From Synechococcus sp. PCC 7335 (GTDB lineage Bacteria > Cyanobacteriota > Cyanobacteriia > Phormidesmidales > Phormidesmidaceae), in contig NZ_DS989904.1 of the NCBI RefSeq assembly GCF_000155595.1, forward strand, positions 2,043,400 through 2,097,285: DNA of 53,886 nt, given 5' to 3'. The notes beneath the pieces are model-generated. The model saw only the letters and a list, made by a program, of their open reading frames with translations. It had not been told where the DNA came from and searched no databases. Position 1 is the stretch's first letter. Each line of letters starts with the position of its first letter. Shown piece by piece: positions 26,160-35,153 of the stretch. Made by a program: the position numbers and the translations under genes.

Positions 26160-27260
26160 ATGAAGCGCTACGACATCATTCATCAGACAAGCAGCCAGAT
26201 GATCGGTCACTTGATTAAGCCAAGAAGTCTCAAGACAGAATCGCTTCAGGCAACTGAGCGATCGCTAACAGCGCGACTAAACCAAAAAACATCTTGTTAC
26301 CGCCTAGAAAAATGCCTAAGCCAAGAAGTCGGTAAGAGAACTTTTCTGGCAACAGATATTCATTCAAACTTACAAACGATTGTCAAGCTGCTTTTATATT
26401 ACCCAGACCCCCAAAAGAAGGAGATAGAAGAGACGTTATTACAGTTGCAAGAAGCGGGTTTACAGCCTTATCAGTTACCAGCAACACTTCCCTATATAGA
26501 ATCCTTTGAAGTAGAAACAGCATTAGGGCCAGCATTAGCCTTAGTCAAACCACTGGTCAAACCATACGTTCAGACCACGGAGCAATCTATATCTACAAGA
26601 AAACGCCGCAAAGCTGCCCTGTCCTCGCATCAGGCATTTCCTGTACCACAAACAGCCTATGCAGACTTTAAAGTGAGCGCTGTTTCAGATAGCCTATCTA
26701 TTCGATGTTTAGAGTCTCGCATCTGTACAGGCATCGTTGCTGAGGACGCAGGCGAAAGCTTAAAAAATTGGCTATTGGCGGTTGTCGGTACTGTTACCTT
26801 TGTTGGCGGTGCCGTTGCCATGACTGGCTCTATTGCCATAGGTGTTTTTGTCGCCGTGCTACTTCCGCTTTTGTTTGAGTGCATCATTACTCTAGAGCAC
26901 AAGCAAAGAACAGTACGGAGGCAGGCGATCATTAGACTTAGTCGCAAATCTAGCGGGCGTACCTTCTTGAGCCTCACAACTGCCTTGATGCCGAAGCTGA
27001 ATGGAGTGAGGAAGGAGAATGCACCGCTACTTGAGAGTCAACTTCACTATTCTCGTCTGTCAGTGAAAGCGGTCACAGTCGCCCCTGCTTTTTTCTTCTT
27101 CCTCAACGACTGGAACTTATTGGGTGCCAAGCTAACGTTCACTTTCTATAATCACGATGCCCCTAGCCCCTGCCTTTGTGTGGTTGGCAGCTATCAAGAA
27201 ATTCGCTGGATTCAGCGTCATCTTTTACGGTGGGCAAAGGCAGATAGTCCAAGCGCGTAA
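26160..27260 (+). CDS. Degenerate kinase-like membrane protein, unknown function
   Basis: A 366-residue protein that I cannot name. Residues about 45-125 (CYRLEKCLSQEVGKRTFLAT, TIVKLLLYYPD, LPYIESFEVETALGPALALV) look like the N-lobe of the protein kinases common in cyanobacteria, with a lysine in VKLL but no proper glycine loop. No HRD catalytic loop or DFG motif follows. Instead there is a hydrophobic double segment at about 205-240 (GTVTFVGGAVAMTGSIAIGV and on) and a C-terminal domain of about 120 residues ending in QRHLLRWAKAD. It thus seems to be a kinase-derived, non-catalytic membrane protein. ATG 26199 is an alternative start. Confidence 0.65.
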   Translation: MKRYDIIHQTSSQMIGHLIKPRSLKTESLQATERSLTARLNQKTSCYRLEKCLSQEVGKRTFLATDIHSNLQTIVKLLLYYPDPQKKEIEETLLQLQEAGLQPYQLPATLPYIESFEVETALGPALALVKPLVKPYVQTTEQSISTRKRRKAALSSHQAFPVPQTAYADFKVSAVSDSLSIRCLESRICTGIVAEDAGESLKNWLLAVVGTVTFVGGAVAMTGSIAIGVFVAVLLPLLFECIITLEHKQRTVRRQAIIRLSRKSSGRTFLSLTTALMPKLNGVRKENAPLLESQLHYSRLSVKAVTVAPAFFFFLNDWNLLGAKLTFTFYNHDAPSPCLCVVGSYQEIRWIQRHLLRWAKADSPSA

Positions 27261-27314
27261 GGCTGATAGATAGCTCGCGTTACACTAGAACTGAACTCAA
27301 ATTATAGAGATTTT

Positions 27315-28832
27315 ATGACGGTTGGTATTTGGGTGTTAGGCGATCAGCTTTGGTGTGCTCAGTCGGCGATCGCTAGCTGTGAAGCAAACAAATCTGATAC
27401 GCCAATTATCTTGATCGAATCAATCGACTATGTAATAAAGAGGCGATACCATCAGCAGAAGCTAGTGCTAATTTGGTCAGCAATGCGCCACTTTGCCGAG
27501 GAATTAAAGGCAGAAGGCTGGCAAGTAACCTACAAGATAGCCACGACCTTTCAAGCACCGCTCGAAGAATGGATCGAGCAAAACAACATCGACGAATTGC
27601 GGGTAATGGAACCCGCAGATCGTCCGTTTGCAGAGTGGTTAGATGCGATGTCGCTAGACTGCGAGATTGTTCAAACACAGAACAATCATTTTCTATGGTC
27701 TACAGCAGAGTTTGAATCGTGGGCTACATCTCGTAAAAGCCTTTTAATGGAGTCGTTTTATCGAGAAGGGCGAAGGCGGTTTGATATTTTGATGGATGGC
27801 AAAAAGCCAGTAGGGGGTCAGTGGAACTTCGATAAGGAAAATCGGAGACCGCCGAAAGGAACGATTTCACCGCCAAAGCCACTGACGTTTGAACCAGATG
27901 AGATTACGCAAACCGTGATGAAAACGGTGAAAACGGCTGACTATTCAACGTTCGGCGAGTCTGATAGTTTTGGTTGGGCGGTGACAAGAGAGCAGGCGTT
28001 GCAGGTGCTAGACAATTTTGTGCGCGATCGTCTTACTACCTTTGGACCGTATCAAGATGCGATGGTCACTGGCGAAGATACAATGTGGCATGCGATGCTA
28101 TCACCCTATCTAAACATTGGACTATTGCAGCCGATGGAGGTAATTGATGCAGTCATTGCTGCCTACGAATCTGCTGCTAATTCAGACCATCCTATTCCAC
28201 TTAACAGCGTGGAGGGCTTTATTCGTCAGGTTCTCGGCTGGCGCGAATACATGCGCGGCATCTACAACCACGTAGATGCTGACTATCCTTCGCGCAATTA
28301 TTTTGAGCATATTCATTCTCTACCCGATTTTTTTTGGACTGGTGACACCAAGCTAAACTGTCTCCACCAGACCATCAACACGCTCAAACGCACTGGCTAT
28401 GCCCACCATATTCAGCGGCTAATGATCCTTGCCAACTTTTCTTTGATCTCGGGCCTTTCCCCTCAACAAGTAGAAGATTGGTTTCATGCTGCCTTCATTG
28501 ACGGCTATGACTGGGTGATGCAAACCAACGTGATTGGCATGGGCCTTTTTGCGGATGGGGGCATGCTAGCGACGAAGCCCTATGCATCTAGTGCAAACTA
28601 CGTGAATAAGATGAGCGACTATTGTAAAGGGTGCAGCTATGACAACAAAGCTCGAATAGGCGAGAACGCTTGTCCATTCAACTTCTTCTATTGGGATTTC
28701 TTAGATCGTCATAGAGAGAAACTGAGTTCTCAGGGACGAATGAACTTTATCTTAAAGAACCTAGATCGAATGACAGCAGAAGAACTATCTGAAATCAAGC
28801 AGCTTGCCAACCATTGGCGCGAAGATAATTGA
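27315..28832 (+). CDS. Fe-S bacterial cryptochrome/photolyase (FeS-BCP, PhrB class)
   Basis: A 505-residue photolyase of the class that carries a [4Fe-4S] cluster. The four cluster cysteines are C349 (KLNCLHQ), C437, C440 (YCKGCSYD) and C453 (ENACPFN), each one residue before the corresponding position in Agrobacterium PhrB (350, 438, 441, 454). GIWVLGDQLW, RRRFDILMDGKKPVGGQWNF, LGWREYMRGIYNH and NVIGMGLFADGGMLATKPYA are family motifs. PhrB repairs (6-4) photoproducts and uses a lumazine antenna, and this enzyme probably does the same. It overlaps nothing; a lipoprotein gene follows 49 bp later. Confidence 0.93.
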   Translation: MTVGIWVLGDQLWCAQSAIASCEANKSDTPIILIESIDYVIKRRYHQQKLVLIWSAMRHFAEELKAEGWQVTYKIATTFQAPLEEWIEQNNIDELRVMEPADRPFAEWLDAMSLDCEIVQTQNNHFLWSTAEFESWATSRKSLLMESFYREGRRRFDILMDGKKPVGGQWNFDKENRRPPKGTISPPKPLTFEPDEITQTVMKTVKTADYSTFGESDSFGWAVTREQALQVLDNFVRDRLTTFGPYQDAMVTGEDTMWHAMLSPYLNIGLLQPMEVIDAVIAAYESAANSDHPIPLNSVEGFIRQVLGWREYMRGIYNHVDADYPSRNYFEHIHSLPDFFWTGDTKLNCLHQTINTLKRTGYAHHIQRLMILANFSLISGLSPQQVEDWFHAAFIDGYDWVMQTNVIGMGLFADGGMLATKPYASSANYVNKMSDYCKGCSYDNKARIGENACPFNFFYWDFLDRHREKLSSQGRMNFILKNLDRMTAEELSEIKQLANHWREDN

Positions 28833-28881
28833 TCCAACTTATACCCACACTGAAGGCATCTATAACAAGGTATCTATAACA

Positions 28882-29397
28882 ATGAACAGTTCCTTAAAGG
28901 TCAAGCTCACCTCGGTAGGTCTTACTTTCCTGATAGTGGGTTTGGCGAGCTGTGGCACTCAATCTGTGACCAAAGGAAGTTCAGCGGTCACAGAATCGTC
29001 AGTAGATGAGACGCCTGCTAGCGTTATCGCTGTAGAAACTACAGAAGAAGCCTCAGGCTATCTTTTTTCGGTGACGGTGCGTAGTCCTGATACGGGATGT
29101 GACCGCTATGCAAACTGGTGGGAAGTCATCACTGAAGAGGGCGACTTGATCTACAGACGCACGCTCGCTCACAGCCATATTGAAGAGCAGCCCTTTACGC
29201 GATCAGGCGGGCCAATTGAATCTGATCTTGTGACCGCTCAGCCTGTGATTGTACGAGTTCATATGCATCCAGATGGCTATAGCGATCGCGCTATGTCTGG
29301 CACGGTTGGTGAAACGTTTCGTCAAATCACCCTCCCAGCTGATTTTGCGGCAGAACTAGCTGAATCCAGTCCTTGGCCCAAGGGCTGTGCGTTTTGA
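28882..29397 (+). CDS. Predicted lipoprotein of unknown function
   Basis: A 171-residue lipoprotein starting at ATG 28882; a longer frame reaching back into the photolyase gene is unlikely because the lipobox LIVGLASC (C24) would then be too far in. The mature part has a Ser/Thr-rich linker and a compact domain with GYLFSVTVRSPDTGCDRYANW, WEVITEEGDLIYRRTLAHSH, and VIVRVHMHPDGYS. Two further cysteines (in DTGCDR and PKGCAF) may form a disulfide. The pattern recalls cyanobacterial envelope proteins, without a function I can state. Same strand as the photolyase; convergent with the helicase. Confidence 0.65.
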   Translation: MNSSLKVKLTSVGLTFLIVGLASCGTQSVTKGSSAVTESSVDETPASVIAVETTEEASGYLFSVTVRSPDTGCDRYANWWEVITEEGDLIYRRTLAHSHIEEQPFTRSGGPIESDLVTAQPVIVRVHMHPDGYSDRAMSGTVGETFRQITLPADFAAELAESSPWPKGCAF

Positions 29398-29416
29398 AGA
29401 GTAGCTCAGTAGATAG

Positions 29417-32077
29417 TTAATCAGGCGTTTCATTAACTGGAAATCGGTTGATTAGATAGGCAGCCTGCCTAGCATTACTGCGAACGGATTCAGAAAGATA
29501 GGGGACATGAGGAATCTGGGAAAGAAAGTCTAGGGTCCGGCGCAATAGCCTGACAACATCGCCTTCGTCGAGGCTGGTATTGTCACAGAGTACTTGCCAT
29601 TCTGTTTCGAGCGCCCACTGTTCTACAAGAGCAATTAAGTCTTCTTCTAGCCAGACTGGAATTTGAATATCTTGTCTTCTTTGTGCTTGAAAGATACGTC
29701 GTCTAAGACTGCGTAAACCGCCAAGCGCTTCTAATACTGGCCGAGTAGCGTGATAGCGAATCCAAGTGTCAGATCTATTGTTTTCCATCAAGATACCAGC
29801 GCAAGCAGCAGCAAACTGCTGTGGCTCTAGGGCGTCAAACTCTCCAGAAGCAAGAGCCATGCCCAGCCAGAGTTCGTTATCGCCACGAATGGCGGCGCAT
29901 AGCTGACCCATCTCAGTCGGAGTATTTTCTTCTAAACACTCAAAGTCTTCGAGCACCTGCATCAGGCTGACGAATTCTAGCCAATAGTGATGCGTGTAGT
30001 TTTCGTATTTTTGCAGACGATCGCGTCTTTCTTCTTCCAGTTTGAGCAGTCGTTTCTGTTGCTTGACAACTGCCTTTGGATTCTCTAATTGTGCCACCGG
30101 ATTCTGCGCCAGCTTTTGAGCGACAGCTGCAGCTTTCTCTTGTTGTTCTTTGACTTCAGGTGCCTGCGTTTCTATTGCCGTGATCTCAGGTATTTTCGCG
30201 GCTACAGCCGCGGATACTTCGTTCCCTTTACGCGATTTTCCGGGTGAATAGATTAGATCTACAGGCGGAGTGAGGTCGTCTGCTGCGCGAAGGCGACTTC
30301 CTGCTGTACCAGCGGACCTCTCAGGGAGTGCCGCCACATCTTTTACGGTCGCTACATACCAGCGGTTATTCGCTCCTAAGCAGACCAAGAAGGGAAACTG
30401 CCCTGGCCCGGGTACTTTACTCACTAATACAGCCGGTAGTGGCGTCGCTACTTTAATATTCTTGCCTTTTAAAGAAAGAACTGTACCTGCCATCGCGAAG
30501 GAAATAGCGACTGGCTCTAGAGTACCAATGCTTTCTTCTGCCTGCTGCTGTAGAATTTTCAACAACCTTTCTTCTTCTCGTAGCCAACCTCGTAGTTTTT
30601 CATACTCAGCCAGCGCTGCCTCATCGATATAAGCTAGCTGATCTTGTAGGACGGCAATATCTTGTTCTAGCTTGGCGATCGCCTTTTTCTGAGGCGCTAA
30701 GTGTAGCGTTGCTAGATACTGCCCAAAACTCCTTTCAATGAGCTCTTGAGCTTCTTCGGCTGTGTGAACTTGCAGCAGATTTAGCACCATGCCATAGCTT
30801 GGTGTGAACTGACTTACTAGCGGATCTGGTGGCGCTAGGGCTAGGCTCGCAGCTTCCTTTGCGCCTTCAAAAGGAGATTCTACAGTTACCACATGGCCTT
30901 CTACATCCATGCCCCGTCGTCCTGCTCGCCCCGACATTTGCAAAAACTCGGATGCGTGCAGCAATCGGTGACCGCTATCAGTGCGCTTAGAGAGGCTCGC
31001 AATCACAGTTGTCCTTGCCGGCATGTTGATACCTGCTGCTAGCGTCTCAGTTGCAAAGACAACCTTAATGAGTCCTGCTTGAAAGAGTTCTTCTACCAGG
31101 CTCTTCCAAGCCGGTAATATTCCAGCATGATGGGCGGCGACGCCACGATACAACGGTTCTAGCTGATTGGTGCGAATCGCTTCCGGGTTGCGTTCAACAA
31201 AGCGATCAATTCGCCGTTTCAACAACTCAGCTTCAGCGGCGCTCACTAAGTTCATACTAGCTACAGCCTGTACCGCCTTATCGCATCCCTTGCGGCTGAA
31301 GATAAAGTAAATAGCAGGTAGCATATCTTTGGCTTGGAGCTGACTCACCACCCCTGGAAGCGTCGCACCCGCCTTTTTCTTTTGACCACGCTGTCGGCGA
31401 GGGGGTTTGCGATAGTTCTTTAGCCGAGGATGAATGCTCGTCTTCTGATTATTGAGGAGCGGGAAAATGCCCTTTTCTACTGCAAAGTGAAAGTTTAGCG
31501 GAACCGGACGATAGTCCGAATAGATTAGCCGGGTAGGCCCATGGACTTCGTTGATCCAATCAGTGAGCTGGCCGCCATTTTCGATGGTGGCAGAGAGGCC
31601 TACTAGCTGAATTTCTGGAGGACAGTAGATAACCGATTCTTCCCAGACAGTGCCCCGTTGGCGGTCGTTCATGTAGTGACACTCGTCTAATATGACTGCC
31701 TGCACATCTCGCAGGGATGTGCCTACTTCACCAATAGTGGTGCCGTAGAGCATATTACGAAAAATCTCCGTAGTCATGACGACTACAGGCGCCTCTCGGT
31801 TAACAGAGCTATCGCCTGTGAGCAGACCCACACTTTCTTCACCAAACGCTTGCTGAAAATCTCGTAGTTTCTGATTAGAAAGTGCCTTTAGAGGCGTTGT
31901 GTAGAAGACGCGACGCCCCATCTCTAGGGCACGGTGAATAGCATATTCACCTATAAGGGTTTTGCCAGAACCGGTAGGTGCGCAGACGATAATAGACTGA
32001 CCTTGGTTTAAAGCTGCGATCGCATCTATTTGGAAGTCGTCTAACCGAAAAGGAAATAGGGTTTCAGGCGCTAACAC
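29417..32077 (-). CDS. Ski2/Mtr4-like DExH RNA helicase
   Basis: An 886-residue superfamily II helicase. Motif I is CAPTGSGKTLIGEY, motif II DECHYM, motif III GLSATIEN, motif V ETLAAGINMPARTTV and motif VI QMSGRAGRRGMD. A central insertion of mixed helices and beta elements (about 400-640) is followed by the C-terminal DSHCT-like helical domain (about 700-880). Relatives occur throughout cyanobacteria and in chloroplasts (ISE2), where they act in RNA processing or decay. Single gene, divergent from htrA across a 337-bp gap. Confidence 0.92.
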   Translation of the reverse strand: MLAPETLFPFRLDDFQIDAIAALNQGQSIIVCAPTGSGKTLIGEYAIHRALEMGRRVFYTTPLKALSNQKLRDFQQAFGEESVGLLTGDSSVNREAPVVVMTTEIFRNMLYGTTIGEVGTSLRDVQAVILDECHYMNDRQRGTVWEESVIYCPPEIQLVGLSATIENGGQLTDWINEVHGPTRLIYSDYRPVPLNFHFAVEKGIFPLLNNQKTSIHPRLKNYRKPPRRQRGQKKKAGATLPGVVSQLQAKDMLPAIYFIFSRKGCDKAVQAVASMNLVSAAEAELLKRRIDRFVERNPEAIRTNQLEPLYRGVAAHHAGILPAWKSLVEELFQAGLIKVVFATETLAAGINMPARTTVIASLSKRTDSGHRLLHASEFLQMSGRAGRRGMDVEGHVVTVESPFEGAKEAASLALAPPDPLVSQFTPSYGMVLNLLQVHTAEEAQELIERSFGQYLATLHLAPQKKAIAKLEQDIAVLQDQLAYIDEAALAEYEKLRGWLREEERLLKILQQQAEESIGTLEPVAISFAMAGTVLSLKGKNIKVATPLPAVLVSKVPGPGQFPFLVCLGANNRWYVATVKDVAALPERSAGTAGSRLRAADDLTPPVDLIYSPGKSRKGNEVSAAVAAKIPEITAIETQAPEVKEQQEKAAAVAQKLAQNPVAQLENPKAVVKQQKRLLKLEEERRDRLQKYENYTHHYWLEFVSLMQVLEDFECLEENTPTEMGQLCAAIRGDNELWLGMALASGEFDALEPQQFAAACAGILMENNRSDTWIRYHATRPVLEALGGLRSLRRRIFQAQRRQDIQIPVWLEEDLIALVEQWALETEWQVLCDNTSLDEGDVVRLLRRTLDFLSQIPHVPYLSESVRSNARQAAYLINRFPVNETPD

Positions 32078-32414
32078 GAAGGCATTTAGAGTAAGGGAAC
32101 CCCTCTATTGTGCCAGTGACAGGAAAAGTCGGGGAAAATTAGCTCTCGATGTGAGTCTTCAGTGAGATATCTGCATTCATCAGCCTAGGAGATAGGGCAA
32201 TTTCCCTTTGCGCTTGCGGCTTTCTCAAAGGCCTCCTGACTCTCGCTCGGTATCTTAGCGGTGATGTCTAAGTGAATTTGTGTCACTTCTGGCTCTTTGC
32301 CCTCAGTCGTCGGCAAGATTTACGAGCTTCATACAATTGCCACATCATTGTCACTCCGTTGTCAAAATCGCTAGATATCTTGAGAATGTTCCCTAGAAAA
32401 TCAAGCCGTAAGCT
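32078..32414. other. Divergent helicase/htrA intergenic region
   Basis: A 337-bp gap that must contain the promoters for both flanking genes. A TTGTCA at about 32371 with no good -10 is all I see for htrA. GGGCAATTTCCC-type weak inverted repeats occur near 32195, but I see no RNA gene. Confidence 0.35.
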
Positions 32415-33638
32415 ATGACAGCCAATCATTCTGAACACGTTCCAAGCAAGCATTCTTCTAAACGTAGCATTGCAACTTCTTTGGCACTGGTTCTATTAGG
32501 TGCAGGCACAGCTACGGCAGGCACCTATGCCGCGATGGGTCCACTGAACCAAACTGCAAATAAGGCCGCTATCGTCGAGTCATCTGACCATCCCGAGCCT
32601 ATGCCAGTTAGCTTAACAGTACCGGCCGAAGCCACCTCAGTTGCTGAGGTTGTTCAGGCTGTAGGACCAGCGGTTGTCCGAATCAATGCTTCTCGGACAG
32701 TTACTCAGAATGCGCCTAATGTCCCTGAGAGTTTTCGTCGTTTCTTTGGTGACCAGTTTCCCTCGCAGATGCCTCGAGAAAGAACGCGAAACGGCGTTGG
32801 CTCTGGTTTCATTGTCAGTGAAGATGGTCAGATCTTGACTAACGCTCATGTGGTAGAAGGTGCAGATACTGTGCAGGTAACGCTGAAGGACGGTCGTACG
32901 TTTGAAGGCACGGTACTAGGCAGCGATCCAGTGACAGATGTGGCAGTGATTGATCTTGATGCAAATGATTTGCCTACGCTGGCTGTCAGTGAGGCAGAAC
33001 TGCTGCCTGGAGAAGTTGCGATCGCCATTGGTAATCCACTTGGCCTAGACAATACAGTAACTGTCGGCATCGTCAGCGCCACCGGACGCACCAGCGGTCA
33101 AGTAGGCATCCCTGATAAGCGCGTAGACTTTATCCAAACAGACGCAGCCATCAATCCTGGGAACTCCGGTGGGCCATTGCTCAACGCTCGTGGCGAAGTA
33201 ATTGGGATGAACACAGCTATCATTCAGGGGGCAAATGGCATTGGGTTCGCGATTCCAATCGATGCAGTACAGCGCATCTCTACCCAGCTAGTTGCGGATG
33301 GCAAGGTAGATCATCCCTTTATCGGGATTAGGATGGTGAACCTGACTCCTGAGGTGCGTGACTCGATTAATCAAGATCCTAATAATGGCTTTAGCGTTGC
33401 TGCTGATAGCGGCGTGTTAGTCGCCGAAGTAGTTCCTGGTTCACCCGCGGCTAGAGCAGGCGTAAGATCTGGCGATGTCGTTAGTCAAGTGAACGGCGAA
33501 TCTATTTCGACTGGCCAAGAGGTTCAGCAAGCGGTCGAAGATAACGGTCTAGACAGAGAGTTGCGCTTAAATATTGATCGCAACGGTGATAATAGGACAC
33601 TATCGTTGCGCCCGCAGCCGCTGCCTGCCCAGAGTTAG
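32415..33638 (+). CDS. HtrA/Deg-family serine protease with one PDZ domain
   Basis: A 407-residue periplasmic or lumenal protease. An N-terminal membrane/signal segment (about 18-42) precedes the trypsin-like domain with the triad H145 (TNAHVVEG), D175 (DPVTDVAVI) and S251 (INPGNSGGPLL). One PDZ domain occupies about 300-405 (GVLVAEVVPGSPAARAGVRS, GDVVSQVNGE). Cyanobacteria have three such proteins, HhoA, HhoB and HtrA, which degrade damaged proteins under light and heat stress; I cannot tell which this is. Divergent from the helicase. Confidence 0.94.
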   Translation: MTANHSEHVPSKHSSKRSIATSLALVLLGAGTATAGTYAAMGPLNQTANKAAIVESSDHPEPMPVSLTVPAEATSVAEVVQAVGPAVVRINASRTVTQNAPNVPESFRRFFGDQFPSQMPRERTRNGVGSGFIVSEDGQILTNAHVVEGADTVQVTLKDGRTFEGTVLGSDPVTDVAVIDLDANDLPTLAVSEAELLPGEVAIAIGNPLGLDNTVTVGIVSATGRTSGQVGIPDKRVDFIQTDAAINPGNSGGPLLNARGEVIGMNTAIIQGANGIGFAIPIDAVQRISTQLVADGKVDHPFIGIRMVNLTPEVRDSINQDPNNGFSVAADSGVLVAEVVPGSPAARAGVRSGDVVSQVNGESISTGQEVQQAVEDNGLDRELRLNIDRNGDNRTLSLRPQPLPAQS

Positions 33639-33661
33639 CCTTTTTGTTGATCAACAGAAAC

Positions 33662-33762
33662 AGCTATTGAGCGGGCTATTGAGCAATAGCTTTCTTTCCT
33701 CACACCAAACTTAATCCCCACACCATGGCCGTGACCTGCTCTAGCAGGGTTGCGGCTTTTCT
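33662..33762 (+). ncRNA. Hairpin - CCTCACAC - terminator module behind htrA (possible small RNA or 3' UTR)
   Basis: Three elements in order: a hairpin AGCTATTG (33662) with CAATAGCT (33684-33691), a single-stranded stretch with TTTCCTCACAC (33695-33705), and a terminator-like hairpin from GCCGTGACCTGCT to AGCAGGGTTGCGGC followed by TTTTCT (33728-33762). Yfr1, a cyanobacterial small RNA, has two hairpins flanking an unpaired ACTCCTCACAC; nine of its eleven bases match. It may equally be the htrA 3' end only. The terminator part is well supported, the small RNA is not. Confidence 0.35.
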
Positions 33763-33872
33763 ATAGCGCGTTTGTTACCTAACGAAGTACACCAGCACAC
33801 GGAATAAGAGAGTACGTGGTGGAAGTAGATCTAAGTGTTCACACAAAGACGTTTGCACGGTAGGGAAAAATA

Positions 33873-34883
33873 GTGAAAAACTGGCTTTGGGCACTCTGTG
33901 CGTTTGGTTTAGTAACGATAAGCTGTGGCGATCCACAGACTAGCAACCCATTGATTTTGGCACCACCTGTTGATCCGACTGGCGCTGAAAGCGACGCCGA
34001 AATCACCCCAGGCGACGCTGACGTTGAGCAGAATGAGCCTCAGTCCCAGCAAGGCGCTTTTCTATCTGTCTCTAGCGCAGCTAAAGCTGAAACGGCTCAT
34101 AGCATAGGGTCACTGACTGAGCTGGAGATTCGATACGACACACCTAGCTTAGATAATGCTACCCTTGCTAGCGGTCCCATAGAGGTCAAAGTTTCTTATA
34201 CTGCTCGCGAAGACATTACCGCAAAGAATCGTCCGCTGTTAAGATATGAGATTTTTTATCAGGGTGAGCTGAGTGTAAAGGACTATGCGATCGCGCTTGG
34301 CAGTGGCAATGTCTCAATTGGAGATTTTGACCAAGACGGCGGTATGGAAGTCGCTATTCAAGGATTTACTGGGGGTGCACACTGTTGCGTATCGACCACT
34401 GTTTACAGCTGGCGTGGTGATGGCTTTAACAAACTCAGCCTAGACGAGACGCTCAGTGGAGAATTTGAGGATATCGATGGTGATGGTTCGTTTGAATTTG
34501 TCACGATTGATAGTGACTTTCTCGCAAAGTTTTCTAGCTATGCCGGCTCAGTGGCACCGCCAATGGTTTTTTCTCTAGTTGAGGGTAACTTTGTCAACTC
34601 GACTCGAAATTATCCGCACTATATCTACTCAAAAATTGCAGATCTCGAGCAGCGAAACCAACAGGACATGAACGCTCACGGCTTACTTGCTGCCTATGTG
34701 GCGAATAAATCTTTAGTGGGTGAGTATGAGTCGGGCTGGTCATACATGCTCGCCCACTACAACCAAGATCCACCCCTGGACTTGGGCATGAGCATTCGCA
34801 GTCAACGTGGTGAGGTGATTGGTCATCACCCTGATTTTCCAACTGCGCTTAAAGCCTTTTTGATAGAGCAAGGTTATTGGTGA
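33873..34883 (+). CDS. Lipoprotein with FG-GAP/VCBS-like repeats
   Basis: A 336-residue predicted lipoprotein starting at GTG 33873. The lipobox is LVTISC (C18), followed by a disordered acidic linker to about residue 80. The centre carries calcium-loop-like repeats, IGDFDQDGGMEVAIQGFTGG with a neighbouring CC pair, and DIDGDGSFEFVTIDSDF, as found in FG-GAP or VCBS beta-propeller blades; only about two are recognisable. The helical C-terminus (GLLAAYVANKSLVGEYESGW) ends in LKAFLIEQGYW. Function unknown, probably at the cell surface. Behind it lie a GTCGCG-CTC-CGCGAC hairpin and element copy 3. Confidence 0.7.
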   Translation: MKNWLWALCAFGLVTISCGDPQTSNPLILAPPVDPTGAESDAEITPGDADVEQNEPQSQQGAFLSVSSAAKAETAHSIGSLTELEIRYDTPSLDNATLASGPIEVKVSYTAREDITAKNRPLLRYEIFYQGELSVKDYAIALGSGNVSIGDFDQDGGMEVAIQGFTGGAHCCVSTTVYSWRGDGFNKLSLDETLSGEFEDIDGDGSFEFVTIDSDFLAKFSSYAGSVAPPMVFSLVEGNFVNSTRNYPHYIYSKIADLEQRNQQDMNAHGLLAAYVANKSLVGEYESGWSYMLAHYNQDPPLDLGMSIRSQRGEVIGHHPDFPTALKAFLIEQGYW

Positions 34884-34886
34884 TAG

Positions 34887-34901
34887 GTCGCGCTCCGCGA
34901 C
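34887..34901. other. Compact hairpin GTCGCG-CTC-CGCGAC
   Basis: A perfect 6-bp GC-rich stem with a three-base loop, 3 bp after the lipoprotein stop codon. No U-tract, so transcript stabilisation or partial termination is possible. Confidence 0.4.
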
Positions 34902-34925
34902 AGAATATACACTTTGTCGCTTTTC

Positions 34926-35052
34926 TATAGCTTTCGCTACTTAGCTCTACACATTTTCTAGGGCTGAAACCCTTGATGCCTAAATAGCTAAGTGGTCAGC
35001 AGTGACCGTAGGCTTTGCCTTCTCGCAGAGTATGCATCCGGTCATTGCTATA
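34926..35052 (+). repeat. Dispersed two-hairpin element, copy 3 (longer variant)
   Basis: A 127-bp copy with TATAGC (34926) and GCTATA (35047-35052) ends. Hairpin 1 is ACTTAGCT/AGCTAAGT with an inner AGGG/CCCT. Hairpin 2 is longer than in the other copies: GCAGTGACCG (34999-35008) with CGGTCATTGC (35039-35048), one G-T pair, enclosing TATGCATCCG. The stem sequence differs from copies 1 and 2 on both sides but remains paired. Confidence 0.75.
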
Positions 35053-35059
35053 TATCAGC

Positions 35060-35113
35060 TTTCCTCACACTACCGCCGCCTTCTGCTACTACTGTTTAGC
35101 GCGGCGGTTTTCT
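35060..35113 (+). terminator. TTTCCTCACAC followed by an intrinsic terminator
   Basis: TTTCCTCACAC (35060-35070) is the same 11-mer seen before the htrA terminator. It is followed by ACCGCCGC (35072-35079), a 21-base loop and GCGGCGGT (35101-35108) with TTTTCTT. Probable terminator of the lipoprotein transcript, which would then include element copy 3. Confidence 0.7.
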
Positions 35114-35153
35114 TGCGATCACATTTAATAGAATCTAAGTAGCCGCGGAGTCC

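Noticed and set aside
25970-26218. An 82-codon open frame starting with TTG before the kinase-like gene
   Set aside because: No domain, no ribosome-binding site, unusual start codon, and a 59-bp out-of-frame overlap with the better-supported downstream gene.
28804-28881. N-terminal extension of the lipoprotein into the photolyase gene
   Set aside because: It would bury the signal sequence; ATG 28882 puts the lipobox at the normal distance.
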